Part shown: one piece after another, positions 47,707 to 56,632 of the stretch
How positions within the stretch are numbered: the stretch's first letter is position 1
How the letters are laid out: each line of letters opens with the position of its first letter
From: Chromohalobacter nigrandesensis
Lineage (GTDB): Bacteria; Pseudomonadota; Gammaproteobacteria; Pseudomonadales; Halomonadaceae
NCBI RefSeq assembly: GCF_023061285.1
Contig: NZ_JAKGAM010000001.1
Span: forward strand, 701,661 to 765,660
Reading direction: 5' to 3'
Length of the DNA stretch: 64,000 bases
Program-made: the position numbers and the translations under genes
Notes under the pieces: generated by a model
The model's database searches: none
What the model was told of the DNA's origin: nothing
What the model saw: only the letters and a program-made list of their open reading frames with translations

Positions 47707-49452
47707 TCAATGCGAGTGACGAGGCACCTCGGCGCCGCGACACCCGACCAGAAAGTCGAAGTCACAGCCTTGATCGGCCTGCAGCACATGCTCGATATAG
47801 AGCTGACGATAGCCGCCGGTGCTGGCGATCTGGGTCGACTCGGCGGTGGGATCGGATTCCGCCAGGCGCGCGGCAAGCTCGGCGTCGTCGACTTCCAGAT
47901 GCAACGTACCGGCGTAGGCATCGAGGGCGATCATGTCACCATTATGGACCGCGGCGAGCGGTCCGCCGGCGGCGGCTTCCGGCGCCACATGGAGCACCAC
48001 GGTGCCGTAGGCGGTGCCGCTCATGCGTGCATCGGAAATACGCACCATGTCGGTGATGCCTTGCTCGAGCAGCTTGGCCGGCAGGCCCATATTGCCGACC
48101 TCCGCCATGCCGTGATAACCGCGCGGCCCGCAGTTTTTCATCACCAGGATATCGTCGGCGGTGACATCGAGATCGGGATCGTTGATGCGCGCCTTGTAGT
48201 CATCGAAGTTCTCGAAGACCACGGCGCGGCCACGGTGCGTCATCAGCTCAGGCATCGCTGCGGAGGGCTTGAGGACGGCGCCATTGGGCGCGAGGTTGCC
48301 GCGCATCACGCACATGCCGCCATCTTCGCGCAACGGCGTATCGAGTGGGCGAATCACAGCGTCGTTATAGAGCGGCGCGTCCTCCACGTTCTCCCACAGC
48401 GTCTTGTTGTTAATGGTCAGAGCATCCTTGTGCGGCAGCCGGTCGGCCTCTCCGAGGCGCCGCAATACAGCAGGCAAGCCGCCCGCGTAGTAGAACTCTT
48501 CCATCAGGTAGCGCCCCGAGGGCTGCAGGTCGACGATGGTCGGCGTACCGCGGCCGATACGCGTCCAGTCATCCAACGTCAAGTCGACGCCGATGCGTCC
48601 GGCGATGGCCTGCAGGTGAATGACCGCATTGGTCGAACCGCCGATGGCCGCGTTGGTACGAATGGCGTTCTCGAAGGCTTGCTTGGTGAGCACCTTGGAA
48701 AGCTTGAGATCCTCGTGGACCATCTCGACGATACGGTTACCGGAGAGGTGCGCCAGCACGTAGCGGCGCGAATCGACCGCCGGAATCGCCGCGTTGTGGG
48801 GTAGCGAGGTGCCCAGCGATTCGGCCATGCAGGCCATGGTCGACGCGGTCCCCATAGTGTTGCAGGTGCCCGCAGAGCGCGACATGCCCGCCTCGGCGGC
48901 CATAAAGTCATGCAGCGAGATCTTGCCGGCTTTGACTTCTTCGGAGAGCTTCCACACCACGGTGCCTGAGCCGATGTCCTTGCCTTCGTGCTTGCCGTTG
49001 AGCATCGGGCCGCCGGTAACCACGAGAGTGGGAATATCGCAGCTCGCCGCGCCCATCAGCAGCGCCGGGGTGGTCTTGTCACAGCCGGTCAGCAGAATCA
49101 CCGCATCGAGCGGATTACCGCGAATCGCTTCCTCGACATCCATGCTTGCCAGGTTGCGGGTAAACATCGCCGTAGGACGCAGGTTGGATTCACCGTTGGA
49201 GAACACCGGAAACTCAACCGGATAGCCGCCGGCCTCGAGTACGCCCTTCTTGACGTGTTCGGCGAGCTTGCGGAAATGCGCGTTGCAGGGCGTAAGTTCC
49301 GAAAAGGTATTGCAGATACCGATGATCGGCTTCCCCTGGAACTCATGATCGGGGATACCCTGATTCTTCATCCAACTGCGATACATGAAGCCGTTCTTGT
49401 CGGCAGTGCCGAACCACTCGGCACTGCGCAGTCGACGCGAGGACTGACTCAT
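47707..49452 (-). CDS. IlvD/Edd-family dehydratase, L-arabinonate dehydratase-like
   Basis: 581 residues. [2Fe-2S] cysteines C56 (SELTPCNAHF), C124 ([11 protein letters not shown]) and C197 ([12 protein letters not shown]). The C-terminus GGYRQLYIEHVLQADQGCDF is typical of the L-arabinonate/galactonate-type dehydratase branch. Product would be the 2-keto-3-deoxypentonate used by the neighbouring XylX-like enzyme. Divergent from xylX across a 369-bp regulatory region. Confidence 0.85.
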   Translation of the reverse strand: MSQSSRRLRSAEWFGTADKNGFMYRSWMKNQGIPDHEFQGKPIIGICNTFSELTPCNAHFRKLAEHVKKGVLEAGGYPVEFPVFSNGESNLRPTAMFTRNLASMDVEEAIRGNPLDAVILLTGCDKTTPALLMGAASCDIPTLVVTGGPMLNGKHEGKDIGSGTVVWKLSEEVKAGKISLHDFMAAEAGMSRSAGTCNTMGTASTMACMAESLGTSLPHNAAIPAVDSRRYVLAHLSGNRIVEMVHEDLKLSKVLTKQAFENAIRTNAAIGGSTNAVIHLQAIAGRIGVDLTLDDWTRIGRGTPTIVDLQPSGRYLMEEFYYAGGLPAVLRRLGEADRLPHKDALTINNKTLWENVEDAPLYNDAVIRPLDTPLREDGGMCVMRGNLAPNGAVLKPSAAMPELMTHRGRAVVFENFDDYKARINDPDLDVTADDILVMKNCGPRGYHGMAEVGNMGLPAKLLEQGITDMVRISDARMSGTAYGTVVLHVAPEAAAGGPLAAVHNGDMIALDAYAGTLHLEVDDAELAARLAESDPTAESTQIASTGGYRQLYIEHVLQADQGCDFDFLVGCRGAEVPRHSH

Positions 49453-49821
49453 TCGTGGCTCCTTTTGGTGACGTTCGCATTAGCGTTGTTGACACCATAA
49501 ACGTCTTTCTTGATAACCGAATAATGTCAAAAAAGACCTTATTTGATATATAAAAAAATATCACAAATGATATTGGTTTTTTCCACCTCCTTCAGAGCCA
49601 CACATCAGACCCTGGATACAATGCGCAAACGGGCCGCCAGGATGCTGATTAAAATGCATTTTTAGCTAACCAATGGGGAGATGAAAGCACCGGGTACCCC
49701 CCATGCCGGCCCCCCGTATGACTAGGGTAGATTGCGAGGGGTATACCAAAGTCTATGTTGAACATGTAAGCACTATGTTCAACATTTACCGACTGACGCG
49801 ACGAACCCAAGGGCGCTCCCA
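49453..49821. promoter_or_regulatory. Divergent control region of dehydratase 2 and xylX
   Basis: 369 bp without a gene. Two operators, ATGTTGAACAT (49755-49765) and ATGTTCAACAT (49775-49785), are centred 20 bp apart and lie 37-67 bp before xylX. Nearer dehydratase 2, an AT-rich block contains the inverted repeat AATATCA-N4-TGATATT (49557-49574), a different operator type. TTGTTGACA-like sequence near 49487 is close to the dehydratase 2 start but on the wrong side for a clean promoter call. Confidence 0.7.
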
Positions 49822-50991
49822 ATGAATGAATTTCACCCGTTCCTCCCCCAAGACGCCGGCAACGATCGCTTGATCGGCCGCGTGTGGGACCCCGATGTGC
49901 AAGGTCCCCGCCTGGTCACCGTACGTAATGGCATGCTGCACGATATCAGCGCGCTGGCGCCCACGTTCAGCGCCCTGCTGGAATTCGACGATCTGACGAC
50001 ACGTATCGCCCAGGCACCGGATGCGCCGCTCCTCGCGGTCAGCGATTGCCTGGAAGCCTCGCTCGACGCCGAGGGTGACCCCGCTACCTGGCATCTTCTG
50101 GCGCCCTGCGATCTGCAGGCGATCAAGGCCTGCGGGGTGACGTTCGCATCATCGATGCTGGAGCGGGTGATCGAGGAGCAGGCGCGCGGCGACAGCCAGA
50201 AGGCGGCGACATTGCGCGAGACCGTCACCTCACTGATCGGCGACGATCTTTCGCGGTTGACGCCAGGCTCCACCGAAGCCGAAGCCCTCAAGGCCAAGTT
50301 GGTGGAACTCGACGTCTGGTCGCAATACCTGGAAGTCGGCATCGGCCCCGACGCCGAAGTGTTCACCAAATCGCAGCCCATGTCGGCGGTCGGCCTGGGA
50401 CATCGGGTCGGCATTCATCCGGCCTCGAAGTGGAACAACCCCGAGCCCGAGGTCGTGCTGGCAGTAGACTCGCGCGGCCAGGTACGCGGCGCCACGCTCG
50501 GCAACGACGTCAACTTGCGCGATGTCGAAGGGCGTAGCGCCCTGTTGCTAGGCAAGGCCAAGGACAACAACGCTTCCTGCGCCATCGGTCCTTTCGTTCG
50601 CCTGTTCGATGACGACTTCGACATCGACAGTGTCCGCACCCTGGAGGTAACGCTGGATGTCCGCGGTGAGGATGGCTTTCATCTGGACGCAGTAAGTTCG
50701 ATGAACCAGATCAGCCGCGACCCGCTCGATCTCGTCGGCCAGACGCTGGGAACGCACCATCAGTATCCGGACGGCTTCATGCTGTTCCTGGGGACGTTGT
50801 TCGCCCCGACCCAGGATCGTGATACCCAAGGTAGCGGCTTTACTCACCACCTCGAGGACGTGGTGACCATCGCCACGCCCACGCTCGGGGCACTGGTCAA
50901 TCGCGTCGATACCAGCGACCGCATCCGGCCCTGGCAGTTCGGCAGCGGTGCTCTGCTGAACTATCTCGTACGCCAGCGTCCCAGCGCTTGA
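49822..50991 (+). CDS. xylX: FAH-family 2-keto-3-deoxypentonate dehydratase (XylX-like)
   Basis: 389 residues. C-terminal fumarylacetoacetate hydrolase-type fold with metal ligands in the GPDAEVFTKSQPMSAVGLGH region, NPEPEVVLAVDSRGQVRGAT (E-x-E) near residue 213 and GNDVNLRDVEGRS near 235. The family dehydrates 2-keto-3-deoxy-pentonate to 2,5-dioxopentanoate (alpha-ketoglutarate semialdehyde) in the Weimberg pathway. Tandem GntR operators precede it. The aldehyde dehydrogenase that would take its product follows on the same strand. Confidence 0.85.
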   Translation: MNEFHPFLPQDAGNDRLIGRVWDPDVQGPRLVTVRNGMLHDISALAPTFSALLEFDDLTTRIAQAPDAPLLAVSDCLEASLDAEGDPATWHLLAPCDLQAIKACGVTFASSMLERVIEEQARGDSQKAATLRETVTSLIGDDLSRLTPGSTEAEALKAKLVELDVWSQYLEVGIGPDAEVFTKSQPMSAVGLGHRVGIHPASKWNNPEPEVVLAVDSRGQVRGATLGNDVNLRDVEGRSALLLGKAKDNNASCAIGPFVRLFDDDFDIDSVRTLEVTLDVRGEDGFHLDAVSSMNQISRDPLDLVGQTLGTHHQYPDGFMLFLGTLFAPTQDRDTQGSGFTHHLEDVVTIATPTLGALVNRVDTSDRIRPWQFGSGALLNYLVRQRPSA

Positions 50992-51224
50992 CGATCGGTT
51001 TCAACACCATGGACGGGACGCTACACGACGTCGCTCCCAGAGCTTTGCGTTCGGCCATGACATTCACTCAAGACAGTACTCTCAAACAGGCCTCTCGATG
51101 ACATGGGAGGCGCACGCGATGCCACGGGATCACGCCGCAACATCGGCGGAACAAAACGCTCCCTTGACTCTAGTGCTCAGCGTCGCCATGTCTCGTATAT
51201 GCCCATCAATGCCAGGAGGCAAGC

Positions 51225-52802
51225 ATGATATTGGAAGGCAAACAGATCATCGGACAAGACATCGCAGCCGGCCCCGGTGCCAGCTTCCAGGCAGTGGATC
51301 CCGCCAGTGGCGAGACGCTGCCGCCCGAGTTTACCAGTGCCGATAGCAAGCAGGTCGAACGTGCCTGTCAGCTCGCCTGGGATGCTTTCGATGCATATCG
51401 GGAAACCTCGCTGGAAGAACGGGCAAAGTTTCTGGAAACCATCGCCGAAGAAATCGAATATCTGGGCGGTGGACTGATCGAACGCGCGGTGAGCGAAAGC
51501 GGCCTACCGGTCGCTCGTATCGAAGGCGAGCGGGGGCGTACCTGCAATCAACTGCGCCTTTTCGCGGGTGTCGTGCGTGCCGGCGAATGGCTCGATGTGC
51601 GCGTCGACCCGGCGCTGCCTGAACGCGCGCCCATGCCACGTCCTGACCTTCGTCAGCGCCATATCCCGCTGGGGCCAGTCACGGTCTTCGGCGCCAGCAA
51701 CTTCCCGCTAGCTTTCTCCGTGGCCGGTGGTGATACTGCCTCCGCACTCGCCGCAGGTTGCCCGGTGATCGTCAAGGCACATGCGGCGCATCCCGGCACC
51801 TCCGAGCTGGTGGCACGCGCCATTCAGACAGCCGCGCAGAAGTGCAACATGCCCGAAGGCGTGTTCTCCATGCTCTTCGATTCCGGTTACGAAGTAGGCA
51901 CCGCGCTGGTCAAGCATCCCAGTATCAAGGCAGTCGGCTTTACCGGCTCGCGCAAGGGTGGCCTGGCACTGCAACAAGCCGTGCAATCGCGCCCCGAGCC
52001 GATTCCCATGTATGCCGAGATGAGCAGCATCAACCCTGTCTTCCTGATGCCCAAAGCGCTCGAGTCACGTGGTACCGACCTCGCTCAAGCCTTTGTCGGT
52101 TCCGTTTCCATGGGCGCAGGTCAATTCTGCACTAACCCCGGCCTGGTCATCGGTCTCAAGAGCCCGGCATTGGACAGCTTCATCGAGGAAGCCGGCAAGG
52201 CGCTCAAGGACACGCCTGCGAATACCATGCTGACGCCTGGGATCCACTCGGCCTACGAGCAAAGCGTCGCCAAGCTGGCAGGCAACGCCAAGGTGAACGA
52301 AGTAGGCCGCGGCCTTACCGGCGAAGGCGAGAATCAATGCCAGGCGGGGCTCTTCACCACGCAAGGCGCCGATGTGCTGGCCGATGAATCGCTGCAGGAA
52401 GAAGTCTTCGGCGCCACTTCTCTCGTCGTGATCTGCAACGACATGGACGAGATGAAGCGCGTGGCCGAAGCACTGGAAGGTCAGCTGACCGCCACTCTGC
52501 AGATGGACGAGGGCGACACTCAGGATGCGGCACAGCTACTCCCCACGCTGGAACGCAAGGCTGGACGCATCATGGCCAACGGCTGGCCGACTGGCGTAGA
52601 GGTTTGCCATGCAATGGTGCACGGCGGCCCCTTCCCGGCCACGTCCGATTCACGCACCACCTCCGTGGGTAGCGCCGCAATCTTCCGCTTCCTGCGTCCG
52701 GTGTGCTATCAGAATCTGTCTGATTCGTTGCTTCCCAAAGCTCTCAAGGAAGCCAACGACCTCGGCCTGAAGCGTCTCGTCGACGGTAAGCGCGAGGGGT
52801 AA
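51225..52802 (+). CDS. Alpha-ketoglutarate semialdehyde dehydrogenase (NADP+ type)
   Basis: 525 residues with AGGAGG before ATG 51225. Aldehyde dehydrogenase motifs: VTVFGASNFPLAFSVAGGDT near residue 150, GFTGSRKGGLALQ near 238, catalytic Cys in MGAGQFCTNPGLVIG near 301. The branch matches alpha-ketoglutarate semialdehyde dehydrogenases of pentose/sugar acid clusters. It yields alpha-ketoglutarate. The 233-bp gap from xylX contains no copy of the GntR site, so it may be read through from xylX or have its own promoter. Ends before a strong terminator. Confidence 0.9.
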   Translation: MILEGKQIIGQDIAAGPGASFQAVDPASGETLPPEFTSADSKQVERACQLAWDAFDAYRETSLEERAKFLETIAEEIEYLGGGLIERAVSESGLPVARIEGERGRTCNQLRLFAGVVRAGEWLDVRVDPALPERAPMPRPDLRQRHIPLGPVTVFGASNFPLAFSVAGGDTASALAAGCPVIVKAHAAHPGTSELVARAIQTAAQKCNMPEGVFSMLFDSGYEVGTALVKHPSIKAVGFTGSRKGGLALQQAVQSRPEPIPMYAEMSSINPVFLMPKALESRGTDLAQAFVGSVSMGAGQFCTNPGLVIGLKSPALDSFIEEAGKALKDTPANTMLTPGIHSAYEQSVAKLAGNAKVNEVGRGLTGEGENQCQAGLFTTQGADVLADESLQEEVFGATSLVVICNDMDEMKRVAEALEGQLTATLQMDEGDTQDAAQLLPTLERKAGRIMANGWPTGVEVCHAMVHGGPFPATSDSRTTSVGSAAIFRFLRPVCYQNLSDSLLPKALKEANDLGLKRLVDGKREG

Positions 52803-52855
52803 ACGTCCTCGCCTGATGCGCCTGAGTCCTTCGGGACGAGGGCCATCAGCAACGC

Positions 52856-52893
52856 AAACGCCCCATGGCAGAACATTGCCATGGGGCGTTTTT
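52856..52893 (+). terminator. Rho-independent terminator of the aldehyde dehydrogenase gene
   Basis: Perfect 15-bp stem AAACGCCCCATGGCA / TGCCATGGGGCGTTT, GAACAT loop, ending in TTTTT. Confidence 0.9.
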
Positions 52894-52897
52894 AATG

Positions 52898-52920
52898 GCC
52901 GCTCGTCAGAAACGAGCGGC
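52898..52920 (-). terminator. Hairpin downstream of the DEAD-box gene
   Basis: Stem GCCGCTCGT / ACGAGCGGC with a 5-nt loop, 25 bp after the helicase stop on the minus strand; no clean T-run. Confidence 0.5.
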
Positions 52921-52944
52921 TCGCGTGAGCCGTTAGTCGCTAGA

Positions 52945-54657
52945 TCACGCCTTCGAACGGTTCCGCTGAGGCGCATCTCCGTCTTCACGTTGACGCCGCG
53001 GAGCGCGCTCCTGGTCACCGCCGCGATCTTCGGCAATCTCCAGCGGACGGCCGGCGACACGCGCCTGGCCAATGCGCGACAGCACGGCGGCCGGCAATGT
53101 GTTCGGCAACTCGACCACGGAGAAGGCATTACGGATGTCGATACGGCCGATCTTGCCACCGTCGATGCCGCCTTCATTGGCCAATGCCCCCACCAACTGA
53201 CCGGGCTTGACGCCATCCTTATGCCCCACCGATACGCGGTAACGCGTCATGCCAGCGCTCGGCCCACGATCACGGCGATTGGGTTTTTCGTCGCGACCAC
53301 CGCCCTGACGGGCAGGCCGACGCTCGCCCGGCTTCGGCAAACGACTGATGGGTGCCTCGCCGGAGCGCGCCATGCTGGCCATTGCGCATGCCAGGTCCAC
53401 GGGATCGTAGCCGTCATCGGCCAAGCCTTCGATCAGCTCGCGCTGATAGTCACTGCCCTGCTCCAGCGTCTTCAGCACACGCTCACGGAACAGCTCATCG
53501 CGATGGGCACGAATGGCAGATTCATCGGGCAACTCGACTTCATGCATCGGCTGACCGGTAACACGTTCCATGTCACGTACGCGACGCTGCTCGCGGCCAC
53601 CGGCGAAGGTGATTGCCACGCCCTTGCGTCCAGCGCGGCCCGTCCGCCCGATGCGGTGGGTATACGCCTCGCCGTCTTGCGGCAGATCGTAGTTGAAAAC
53701 GTGCGTGATACGCGGCACGTCGAGACCGCGCGCGGCAACATCGGTGGCGATGAGGACATCGACCTTGCTACGCTTGAGGCGATCGACGGTCCGCTCACGC
53801 AGGCTTTGATCCAGGTCGCCGGACAACGCTGCAGCGTTAACGCCGCGCGTCAACAATTGCTCGACCAGCGTGGTGCAGGCAGCACGCGTACGCACGAAGA
53901 CGATGGCGGCGTCTACCGGCTCGACTTCGAGCAAGCGCGATAGCGCCTCAAGTTTGGCACCACCTTCGATACGCACCAAGCGCTGCTCGATACCCTCGGC
54001 CGTCTTGGTCTTGGTCTCGATCATGATCCTGAGCGGATCGACCAGATAATTATCGACGATGCGCGAGATCTCATTTGGCAAGGTCGCGGAAAAGAACACG
54101 CGCTGCGCGCCTTGCGGCGTCTCGGAAACCACACGCTTGACGTCATCGATGAAGCCCATGCGCAGCATTTCGTCGGCTTCGTCGAGTACCAGCGCATTGA
54201 GACCGTCGAGCTTGAGGCTGCCACGGTTGAGGTGATCGATCACACGTCCCGGCGTGCCCACGATGACCTGGGCACCACGGCGCAATCCGCTGAGCTGTTC
54301 ACGATACTCTTGACCGCCACACAGGCTGAGAACCTCGAGCCCCTTGAGGTCACGCCCGTACTGGACGAAAGAAGCGGCAACCTGCTGCGCCAACTCACGC
54401 GTCGGTGCGAGCACCAACACTTGCGGCTGGCGACGCTGCAGATCAAGACGCGACAATAGAGGCAAGGCGAAGGCAGCGGTCTTGCCCGTACCGGTCTGGG
54501 CCTGGCCCATCACATCGCGCCCTTCGAGCAGCGCAGGAATGGTTTTGGTCTGAATCAGTGAGGGCGTCTCATATCCCAGTGATTCGAGCGTAGAAAGAAG
54601 AACAGACGGCAGCGAAAGCTCGGCGAAAGTCGACGAGGCAGCGGGGGTCGTGGTCAT
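52945..54657 (-). CDS. deaD: DEAD-box RNA helicase, DeaD/CsdA family
   Basis: 570 residues. Helicase core with GQAQTGTGKTAAFALPLL (I), PTRELAQQV (Ia), LVLDEADEMLRMGF (II), FFSATLPNEI (III) and HRIGRTGRAGRKG (VI). After a basic linker near residue 440 comes the DbpA-type RNA-binding domain (YRVSVGHKDGVKPGQLVGAL), then an Arg-rich tail. Acts in ribosome assembly and mRNA unwinding, especially in the cold. The upstream 392 bp hold no gene, consistent with a long regulatory 5' leader as in E. coli deaD. Confidence 0.93.
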   Translation of the reverse strand: MTTTPAASSTFAELSLPSVLLSTLESLGYETPSLIQTKTIPALLEGRDVMGQAQTGTGKTAAFALPLLSRLDLQRRQPQVLVLAPTRELAQQVAASFVQYGRDLKGLEVLSLCGGQEYREQLSGLRRGAQVIVGTPGRVIDHLNRGSLKLDGLNALVLDEADEMLRMGFIDDVKRVVSETPQGAQRVFFSATLPNEISRIVDNYLVDPLRIMIETKTKTAEGIEQRLVRIEGGAKLEALSRLLEVEPVDAAIVFVRTRAACTTLVEQLLTRGVNAAALSGDLDQSLRERTVDRLKRSKVDVLIATDVAARGLDVPRITHVFNYDLPQDGEAYTHRIGRTGRAGRKGVAITFAGGREQRRVRDMERVTGQPMHEVELPDESAIRAHRDELFRERVLKTLEQGSDYQRELIEGLADDGYDPVDLACAMASMARSGEAPISRLPKPGERRPARQGGGRDEKPNRRDRGPSAGMTRYRVSVGHKDGVKPGQLVGALANEGGIDGGKIGRIDIRNAFSVVELPNTLPAAVLSRIGQARVAGRPLEIAEDRGGDQERAPRRQREDGDAPQRNRSKA

Positions 54658-55049
54658 GTCACACCTTGGATAGCCGGGGCAAACCGGCGGAAAAATTCAA
54701 GGCGCCTTCATTGCCCATCGGCCGCTCGGCCTGGGCATCGAAACAAAAGGCGCCGGTCGCAGCACCTGCGTCCTGCCGCATGAGCGGCAGCTGTGGCGAC
54801 CTTACGCGTCGTGGCGCGCCATCGATGCGGCAAGCGCTCTCACGGCCGGCTCGAAACGAGCGGGCAATGCGCCTTGCGCAGAAACGTCCTTTAGGCTCTA
54901 TCCACACCGGGTGGAAGGCACATCGCACAGGGACGAATACAGGATGGAGGGGTCAACACATGCGAGGAAGTGGCATAATACCATCGACTAATGGCTTTGC
55001 CCAATCTTATTCGTTCATCAAGCCCTATTCGCTTATCGAGGAAGCTTCC
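54658..55049. other. 392-bp region without a gene (probable deaD leader plus yaiI promoter)
   Basis: No credible ORF. Minor hairpins are visible (GCCGG-N6-CCGGC near 54673; palindrome AAGGCGCCTT at 54699-54708). No clear terminator or known RNA element was recognised. Confidence 0.5.
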
Positions 55050-55508
55050 ATGCCGACGTTATGGATCGACGCCGACGCCTGTCCGCGTCATGCCCGCGAA
55101 GTCATCGTACGTGCTGCCGAGCGTACCCAGACCCCGACACGCTTCGTCGCCAATCATCGCTTGCCCTTGCCACCCTCGGCCTGGGTCAGCGCGCTGACTG
55201 TTCCCGGTGGCTTCGATGCCGCCGATGACGCCATCGTCGACCGGGTGGCGCCAGGTGATCTCGTCGTCACCGCTGACCTGCCCCTGGCGGAAGCCGCATT
55301 GGCGCGCGATGCCGAGGTCATCACCAATCGTGGCGAAGCACTGACTCGCGACAGCATTCGCGCCCAGGTACAGATGCGTGACTTCATGGAAACCCTGCGC
55401 GCCAGCGGCGAGCATACCGGCGGCCCCAAACCCTATGGCGATGTCGAGCGACGGACCTTCGCCAATGCCCTCGACCGCTGGCTGACACGTGCCCAGCAGC
55501 GACGCTGA
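55050..55508 (+). CDS. yaiI: UPF0178 family protein YaiI/YqxD
   Basis: 152 residues from ATG 55050 with GAGGAAG upstream. Signature blocks: LWIDADACPRHAREVI at the start, VVTADLPLAEAAL near 72 and a C-terminal GGPKPYGDVERRTFANALDRW. The fold resembles PIN/NYN-type nucleases with conserved Asp residues, but the family has no proven activity. Longer frames upstream overlap the leader and are not supported. Confidence 0.9.
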   Translation: MPTLWIDADACPRHAREVIVRAAERTQTPTRFVANHRLPLPPSAWVSALTVPGGFDAADDAIVDRVAPGDLVVTADLPLAEAALARDAEVITNRGEALTRDSIRAQVQMRDFMETLRASGEHTGGPKPYGDVERRTFANALDRWLTRAQQRR

Positions 55509-55517
55509 TACGCCGTA

Positions 55518-56519
55518 CTAAGCCCCACGAATACCTCTGCCCGGAAGGCGTTCGCGGTCATGGGGGCGTTCCAGCGCCAGTACCGGCCCCTTTGGAACGA
55601 TGCGCGTCGGATTGATGGTGTCGTGGCTATAATAGTAATGGCGCTTGATGTGATCGAAATTCACCGTCTCGGCAATGCCTGGCCATTGATAGAGCTCGCG
55701 CAGGTAATTCGACAGATTGGGGTAGTCTTCAATACGCCGGAGATTGCACTTGAAGTGCCCGTGATAGACGGCATCGAAGCGAATCAAGGTGGTGAACAGC
55801 CGGATATCCGCCTCGGTCAGCCACTCTCCAGCAAGATACCGCTGCGTGGCGAGCCGTGACTCGAGACGCTCGAGCGCTTCGAACAACGCCGTGACGTGTT
55901 TCTCGTAGACCGCCTGCTGTGTGGCGAAGCCGGCCTTGTAAACGCCATTGTTGACGTGATCATAAACGTCGGCGTTGACGGCATCGATGGTCTCGTGGAG
56001 GTCCGCCGGATAAAGCTCCAGCCGGTTGCCGGTCAAGTCATCGAATGCCCCGCCCAGCATACGCACCAAGTCGGCGGACTCGTTGTTGACGATACGCCCT
56101 TCACGCTTGTCCCACAGCGCCGGCACCGTCACGCGCCCGGTATACTGCGCATCGGTCAGCGTATAGAGCTGATGGTGATAGTCGACGCCATTGAGCGGGT
56201 CGCCACTCGAGCCCTCGTCGATGGCATAGGTCCAGCCCTGCTCCAGCATCAGCGGACTGGTGTGCGACACACCGACCAGATCCTCGAGCCCCTTGAGCTT
56301 GCGCACGATCAGGGTGCGATGCGCCCACGGGCAGGCCAGCGATACATATAGATGAAAACGCCCTGCCTCGGCCGCGATGCCCGGCTGGCCTTGCGGTCCC
56401 GGCGACCCGTCCGGCGTCACCCAATCGCGCAACTGGGCGGACTCGCGGACGAATTCACCGCCATGTTTTTTGGTATCATACCATTGGTCGTGCCAACGAC
56501 CCTCGATCAACAGCCCCAT
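55518..56519 (-). CDS. yqjG: Glutathionyl-hydroquinone reductase (YqjG/ECM4, GST-Xi)
   Basis: 333 residues from ATG 56519, with AGGAGG upstream; an in-frame extension to 56594 adds an unlike segment. Catalytic Cys63 is in YVSLACPWAHRTLI, and the C-terminal helical domain has WLTEADIRLFTTLIRFDAVY and HIKRHYYYSHDTINPTRIVP. It removes glutathione from hydroquinone conjugates. Tail-to-tail with yaiI, and head-on the same strand as the LysR gene 113 bp upstream. Confidence 0.93.
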   Translation of the reverse strand: MGLLIEGRWHDQWYDTKKHGGEFVRESAQLRDWVTPDGSPGPQGQPGIAAEAGRFHLYVSLACPWAHRTLIVRKLKGLEDLVGVSHTSPLMLEQGWTYAIDEGSSGDPLNGVDYHHQLYTLTDAQYTGRVTVPALWDKREGRIVNNESADLVRMLGGAFDDLTGNRLELYPADLHETIDAVNADVYDHVNNGVYKAGFATQQAVYEKHVTALFEALERLESRLATQRYLAGEWLTEADIRLFTTLIRFDAVYHGHFKCNLRRIEDYPNLSNYLRELYQWPGIAETVNFDHIKRHYYYSHDTINPTRIVPKGPVLALERPHDRERLPGRGIRGA

Positions 56520-56632
56520 ACTTGCCTCCTGCGAGCGCCCTGATGCTTGATGAGCGGATGACCGATGCTCGATCACCTCTATGCCGCTCAGCATAAAACG
56601 ATTGATTCGACGCTCAAGCGCATAAAAGCGGC

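Noticed and set aside
54659..54928. 89-codon minus-strand frame just upstream of deaD
   Set aside because: No Shine-Dalgarno, an Arg-rich composition with no known domain, and the position fits a 5' leader better.
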